64,000 nucleotides of DNA, taken from assembly GCA_016791475.1 (NCBI GenBank), contig JAEUWI010000027.1:1-64000 (forward strand). Direction: 5' to 3'. Below, one piece after another: positions 59,873-64,000 of the stretch (within the stretch, counting starts at the first letter, position 1; each line of letters begins with the position of its first letter). The position numbers and the translations under genes were made by a program. The stretch comes from Candidatus Hydrogenedentota bacterium. GTDB lineage: Bacteria > Hydrogenedentota > Hydrogenedentia > Hydrogenedentales > JAEUWI01. The notes under the pieces are model-generated. The model saw nothing but the letters and a program-made list of their open reading frames with translations, did no database searches and had not been told where the DNA came from.

Positions 59873-62509
59873 TCACGCCGGGCGCGTGTCATCCTCGCCG
59901 GGTTTTTCATCTTCGGGCGTAGTGTCCGCAGGCAATTCTTCCTCATCAAACATGGGCGTTCCATCAAGGTCCGCCTCATCGTCATCGCCGACTGCTTCGA
60001 TGGTCTTCTCGTCCGGCGTCTCTGGAGCCACTTCGGCTTCCTCTGTGGCTTCGGCAGCCTCCATCACTTCATCCGCTGCGTCTGCCTCCTCACCCTCCGC
60101 TTCTATCTCCGGCGCAGCGTCAACCCCATCCTCCGTCAGTGGAGCCTCCGGCGACGCTTCCGTGTCTTCTGCCACCTCGTCCGTGACGCCCTCAGCCTCG
60201 TCCGCCAGCACCGGCGATTCCTCGGTGGGCGCTTCCATGTCGGTCGCTTCCACAATCTCTTCGTCCGCCGGTTCAACGGATTCCACCGTGGGTTCTTCGG
60301 CCAAATCGTCCCCGACTGCACTCAAAGGCTCAGAAATTCCGGCGGTTTCCAGAGCCTCGTCCTCGTCGGGCTCAATTGCCGCCACCAGGAAGGGCACCCA
60401 CGTCTGGATGAAGTGATAGTGATACAGGATGACTGCCGTCAGGAAGAAGAGCAGCAGGTAGTAAAGGTTAAAGATCGCCTCGTTCCAGTTTGTCAGCGGT
60501 CCGGTCACCACGTGGGCGAGTGTATTCTGTACTACGAGCGCGAGCGCCATGAAAGCCCAGGCGTGGGGTACGGGGTCACCCTCCTTCGGGGCCATGAAGC
60601 GTCGTATCAGGGCCAGGCCGACAATCACCACCAATGCCAGCAGCATGGCGGGGCCGATGTAGCGCCAGTAGAGGTCGCCCCACATATCCTCGTGGCCATC
60701 CAGATGGTTGTTGGCCCAGCCGCGGGTACCGTTCTTGATGGAAAGGCCCAGGCCGAAGAGCAGCCCGAGTTGCACGGCGAATCGCTCCAGGCCGCCATCA
60801 CCCTCGCGTGGACTGAAGTAACTGAGGGCGCACCAGACCACGCCGAAGAGGACCAGGCAGGCCAGGCCAAGGGACCCGATCCAGGCGGGCGGCGTCTCCT
60901 GAGCGATCCAGAGCCAGCCTTTCCACGCCGGCATTTCCCCGCGAAGGAAGCTGCAAGCGATGATTGTCAGGGAAAGATAGACGGCGAGCCAGTCCAGGTT
61001 GGGGTAGCGTTGGAAGAAGGGCGCCAGACTCTCCCTCTCTTCAGGCCGCACGGTGACCGACTTCCACAGCGCCGTGAGGAAGTAAAGGGCGCCGTAGAGG
61101 CCAGTTGCCCCGACGAAAAGGTAGTCAAAGCGAGCCCACCATGGCGTGGCGGCGTCGGGCGCGCCAAATGGCTCCAGCGGGCCCATCATGAACCAGGCGA
61201 CGAGGGCCATGAGCCCAAAGTGGACGGCCCAGACGCCGAGCTTTGGAATGGCGGACTCGCTCGATTCCGCCGTGCCCAGCAGGGTGGCGCGCAGGCGCCA
61301 GAAGTAGAGTCCCAGGCCATAGAGGAGCACGGCGCAGAAGGGCAGGTGCGCCGCCCACTCCGCGCTGAAGAGGCCGCGCGCATTGGCCACGACGTACCAG
61401 AGGAGGATTACCATCATGAATATCATGGAGCCCACGCCGAAGATCGGGAATCCGGTGCGCGCCGGTGTCTTTGCGCAGGCGCAGGGCGCCGTCCGTCGGT
61501 TCACTAGATAGTAGGCAAGCCCGAGAGCAATGCCGATGCTGATGCCGCCGGAAGTCTCCCACCCGCGCCAGAGGTTCTCCATGTTCGGCCAGAGCGCCTT
61601 CGCCCAGTGCCAGTTTTGAAGCAGCGACCAACCGAGGCCGTTCACCAGCCCGACGGTCCCGATCAGGGTCACGTTCTTCCAGTCTCGGCGGCCCAGTTCA
61701 AAAAGCAGGCAACCGAGATAGAAACCGAGATGTCGGAGGGCAGCGCCGTTGTCGTTAATGACACGTTGCAGATTCGGATTGGCCGTCGCGTCCGCGTAGC
61801 GGTCCTTCATGGTGTCGTAAAGCGGCAGGAACCATTGCGGATAGGTCTCAAAAAGCCACGAGGCGAAGTAGGCGCCGCCGAAAGCGCAGAATAGGCGCAC
61901 GGACCATTGCCACGCGGCCAGGGGCTTCTCCGCACCCGTCCAGGCCAGCAGGCAGGCGCCAATTCCGGCCCAGGGCATGCCCGCGATGAATAGCCACACA
62001 AAGCCATAAATCGGGGCAATGGGCACACTCTGGTAAGGGTCGGTGCTGGTTTGAAGCTCGCCCGCGAAAAAATTGGACCACTGCGCCCAGCCGCGCGCGC
62101 CGGAGAGGCCGATGCCCACCGCCAACGCCAGAATGACCCAACCCGAGGCATAGCGCCGTGCGGTCGGCCCGGCGGGATTGCGTGCGATGAACCACCACGC
62201 CGCACCCCACAGAACGCCCGCGAAAATGCAGCCCTTGGCCGAGCCATAGCCCGACGAACCCCGCACCGCCCAGGACATGGCGCCGAGGGCCGCGAAGAGC
62301 AAAATGGGCAGGAAGAAATCGTGCACCAGGTCGTCGTGTCGCCGCAAAAAGCAGAACGCCCCCAGCGCCAGGCCGATGGCCAGCAGCACCGCGAGGAAGC
62401 TTTGCGTTCCCGTCAGTCCGCCCGCCCAGAGCGCGGCGGCCAGAGCGGGTAGAAACAAGGTTGATGGAAGGAGGACTTTTTTGGCGTATTGTTGTGTGGT
62501 AGTGTTCAT
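59873..62509 (-). CDS. Large polytopic membrane protein with long acidic C-terminal tail
   Basis: An 878-residue protein with about 17-19 hydrophobic helices between residues 12 and 690. Conserved-looking elements include 'AMSWAVRGSSGYGSAKGCIFAGVLWGAAWW' near residue 80, 'NWHWAKALWPNMENLWRGWETSGGISIGIALGLAYYLVNR' near 310, and 'WANNHLDGHEDMWGDLYWRYIGPAM' near 600. The last 185 residues are almost only Glu, Asp, Ala, Val and Thr (for example EADAADEVMEAAEATEEAEV), so they are probably disordered and strongly negative. I recognise no family; transport or lipid handling is possible. ATG 62509 is chosen; an in-frame GTG at 62518 is the alternative. No convincing ribosome binding site is seen. Confidence 0.75.
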   Translation of the reverse strand: MNTTTQQYAKKVLLPSTLFLPALAAALWAGGLTGTQSFLAVLLAIGLALGAFCFLRRHDDLVHDFFLPILLFAALGAMSWAVRGSSGYGSAKGCIFAGVLWGAAWWFIARNPAGPTARRYASGWVILALAVGIGLSGARGWAQWSNFFAGELQTSTDPYQSVPIAPIYGFVWLFIAGMPWAGIGACLLAWTGAEKPLAAWQWSVRLFCAFGGAYFASWLFETYPQWFLPLYDTMKDRYADATANPNLQRVINDNGAALRHLGFYLGCLLFELGRRDWKNVTLIGTVGLVNGLGWSLLQNWHWAKALWPNMENLWRGWETSGGISIGIALGLAYYLVNRRTAPCACAKTPARTGFPIFGVGSMIFMMVILLWYVVANARGLFSAEWAAHLPFCAVLLYGLGLYFWRLRATLLGTAESSESAIPKLGVWAVHFGLMALVAWFMMGPLEPFGAPDAATPWWARFDYLFVGATGLYGALYFLTALWKSVTVRPEERESLAPFFQRYPNLDWLAVYLSLTIIACSFLRGEMPAWKGWLWIAQETPPAWIGSLGLACLVLFGVVWCALSYFSPREGDGGLERFAVQLGLLFGLGLSIKNGTRGWANNHLDGHEDMWGDLYWRYIGPAMLLALVVIVGLALIRRFMAPKEGDPVPHAWAFMALALVVQNTLAHVVTGPLTNWNEAIFNLYYLLLFFLTAVILYHYHFIQTWVPFLVAAIEPDEDEALETAGISEPLSAVGDDLAEEPTVESVEPADEEIVEATDMEAPTEESPVLADEAEGVTDEVAEDTEASPEAPLTEDGVDAAPEIEAEGEEADAADEVMEAAEATEEAEVAPETPDEKTIEAVGDDDEADLDGTPMFDEEELPADTTPEDEKPGEDDTRPA

Positions 62510-62628
62510 GCGGCGCACTATAGGCGGAGGCCATGGAGCGAGTCAAGCGGGCCGATGGGCTTCCCGGTCCTCCTTTGGGTGAGGACGCGGTCGCAATCGG
62601 TCGAAGGAATCGAAGGGAGACAGATGCC

Positions 62629-64000
62629 ATGAGGTCAACGCTCAATTTCTTTGGCGTCACACTGCTGGTGATGGCAACACTTCCGGCCGCCGCCGCACCC
62701 GGCGAGTGGCCCTTCTATCGCCACGATCCCCAGCTCACCGGCATCTATCCGGGCCCCGGTCCTTTCAGTGCGCCCCCCAGGGAAGTCTGGTCCATCGATC
62801 TGGGCGCGAAGGAGAAGAAGCAGGAACGTGTGCGCGTGGCCGATGTGGACGGCGATGGCCTGGCCGAGATTCTGCTGACCCGTGACCAGAGCATCGTGTG
62901 CCTGGGGCGCGACGGGTCACAGCGCTGGGAAGCGGCCAACCTGCCGAACGCCAAGATCACCGATGTGCGCGATTTGGCGGGCGACGGCACCCGAGGCATT
63001 CTGGCGTGGTCCGACACCGGCCTGGAGACTACCCGGTGGGTATTGGCGGGGGCCACGGGCCAGGCGGTGAAGCTGTATTCCATGAGCGATGTATTCGGCG
63101 CCGAAGAGCGGCTGGGGGCCATCCTTCCCGGCGTCCCCGGTATCCAGCTTTGCGCGTGGTGGAGCGGGGATCATCCGAGTGTTCAGTTCGGGGGCAACAT
63201 GCGCGGTCAGGGCATTCTCCTGACTTTTGAAAATGGTGTGATCCAGCCAAACCCCCGCTTCGACCAGCGGCTGGAGGGCATGCTGTTCAAACCCAAACAT
63301 TTCTTCACGGACTATGACGAGGACGGTCACGCCGAAATGGTGATGGTGTCCCACCAGCAGGCCTGGTTCTTCGATCTGGAGAATAATGCGCTGAAGCTCA
63401 AGATCGAGTGGCCCATGATCCGAACCTACAACGCCACCCTGGCCATGCTGCCCGTCGAGCGCGACGCGGCCCCGTCCCTGCTCTCGATTAATCCCCATAT
63501 CCCCGGCGTCGAGCGGGTGGACGTGGCGGGTGGCGCGGCGAACGTGGTTTGGCGCTACATCGCCGGCGGCGTGGAAGATCAATACCAGACCCAGGTGAAG
63601 ATCGCGCCCGGCGCCCCTGATCCCTTTCTCGATCTCGGGGGCGACGGACGGCGCTACGTCCTCGCGGCCATCACCAACGAACACAGCGACGGCAAGACCT
63701 GGCTCGTAGTGCTTGACGGGACCGACGGCGCGAAGCGCTTTGAGGAATCGGGTCTGGAGGTCCTGGGGCTGGACGATCTCGATGGTGATGGTCGCCCTGA
63801 AATTCTGCTGGAGCAGGGGGACGCCTTGCGGATTGCCCATTGGCAGAACGACGCCTTCGTAGACCTCTGGCGCGGCGACGGGGTGGAGCCCCTGCTCGCG
63901 CCTCTGCCCGACGCGGGCGATCTTGGCCGGAGCGAGGGTGGCAATCGCACCGTGTGGCGGCTCGCGCCCGACAGCGGCGCGTTCCTGCTGCGTTTTTCCG
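62629..64000 (+). CDS. Secreted FG-GAP/VCBS-type propeller protein (partial, runs off window)
   Basis: ATG 62629 (AAGGGAG at 62613-62619) opens a frame with no stop before the window end, giving at least 457 residues. A signal peptide (MRSTLNFFGVTLLVMATLPAAAAP) is followed by repeated blades with Asp-rich loops: 'VRVADVDGDGLAEILLT' near residue 65, 'FFTDYDEDGHAEMVMVS' near 225, and 'LEVLGLDDLDGDGRPEILLEQ' near 380. These are FG-GAP/VCBS calcium loops as in integrin-type propellers. The N-terminal 'WPFYRHDPQLTGIYPGPGPF' resembles the start of PQQ-like proteins. Ligand binding is likely, and no catalytic motif is visible. Confidence 0.82.
   Translation, partial: MRSTLNFFGVTLLVMATLPAAAAPGEWPFYRHDPQLTGIYPGPGPFSAPPREVWSIDLGAKEKKQERVRVADVDGDGLAEILLTRDQSIVCLGRDGSQRWEAANLPNAKITDVRDLAGDGTRGILAWSDTGLETTRWVLAGATGQAVKLYSMSDVFGAEERLGAILPGVPGIQLCAWWSGDHPSVQFGGNMRGQGILLTFENGVIQPNPRFDQRLEGMLFKPKHFFTDYDEDGHAEMVMVSHQQAWFFDLENNALKLKIEWPMIRTYNATLAMLPVERDAAPSLLSINPHIPGVERVDVAGGAANVVWRYIAGGVEDQYQTQVKIAPGAPDPFLDLGGDGRRYVLAAITNEHSDGKTWLVVLDGTDGAKRFEESGLEVLGLDDLDGDGRPEILLEQGDALRIAHWQNDAFVDLWRGDGVEPLLAPLPDAGDLGRSEGGNRTVWRLAPDSGAFLLRFS

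Noticed and set aside
59792-61507. A 571-codon plus-strand open frame and a Ser-rich one at 59583-60416
   Set aside because: Both are antisense to the membrane protein gene and its acidic tail. Their composition simply mirrors Glu/Asp/Ala codons, and they lack ribosome binding sites and family motifs.

Overview
The window looks like one contig of a GC-rich, free-living, polysaccharide-handling bacterium with a double membrane. Several protein types point to the planctomycete-like or Candidatus Hydrogenedentes type of genome: two DUF1559 pseudopilin-like proteins ([10 protein letters not shown]-terminus, H-x9-DG C-terminal signature), a planctomycete-type cytochrome c (DUF1549/DUF1553) next to a DUF1501 protein, two sulfatases, secreted FG-GAP proteins and a ceramidase-like Tat protein. 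The phylum is an inference; no rRNA or other taxonomic marker is present, and I see no tRNA or CRISPR array.

Layout. 1-2.7 kb: end of an Asp/Gly-rich repeat protein, a good intrinsic terminator, then a secreted glycoside-hydrolase-like protein. 2.75-25.6 kb: a large exopolysaccharide/O-antigen-type locus. It has a WecA/MraY-type transferase facing a Wzz/GumC-like chain-length protein, a lipoprotein, then a long run of plus-strand genes: nucleotide-sugar dehydrogenase, four GT4 glycosyltransferases, flippase, hexapeptide acyltransferase, a toroid protein, a polytopic membrane protein, GNAT acetyltransferase, DegT aminotransferase, FlaA1/PglF-type dehydratase, PglC-type phosphoglycosyl transferase and an O-antigen ligase-like protein with a soluble tail. 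Many genes overlap or sit a few bases apart. The dehydratase, aminotransferase, acetyltransferase and PglC-type enzyme together resemble a di-N-acetylbacillosamine-like initiation module. 25.6-36.4 kb: a BaiN-type flavoprotein, a secreted beta-propeller protein, a 2286-residue multidomain lipoprotein with an embedded lipase-like domain, and a small Ig-like protein.

36.4-42 kb is the accessory region. A visibly AT-richer segment carries one 1.2-kb-codon minus-strand gene encoding a CHAT caspase-like protease fused to a STAND/NB-ARC-type NTPase and TPR repeats, a bacterial NLR-like architecture. It is the best candidate here for a stand-alone defence or regulated-death system. It is bordered by a 42-codon ORF that may be a remnant, and upstream lies a pair of tandem palindromes.

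42-64 kb returns to GC-rich secreted and degradative functions: two sulfatases (the second broken by a one-base frameshift), a small Cys-rich membrane protein, the pseudopilin pair, a metal-binding DJ-1 fusion and a YHS-domain lipoprotein (possible metal handling), a YdjC/ChbG-like deacetylase, the PSCyt/DUF1501/SGNH trio, a His-rich PDZ membrane protein, a second frameshifted gene, a ceramidase-like protein, a large membrane protein with a very acidic tail, and the start of a secreted FG-GAP protein cut by the window end. Several intergenic gaps hold strong GC-rich hairpins without a T tract, so transcription may often end by a means other than classical intrinsic termination.
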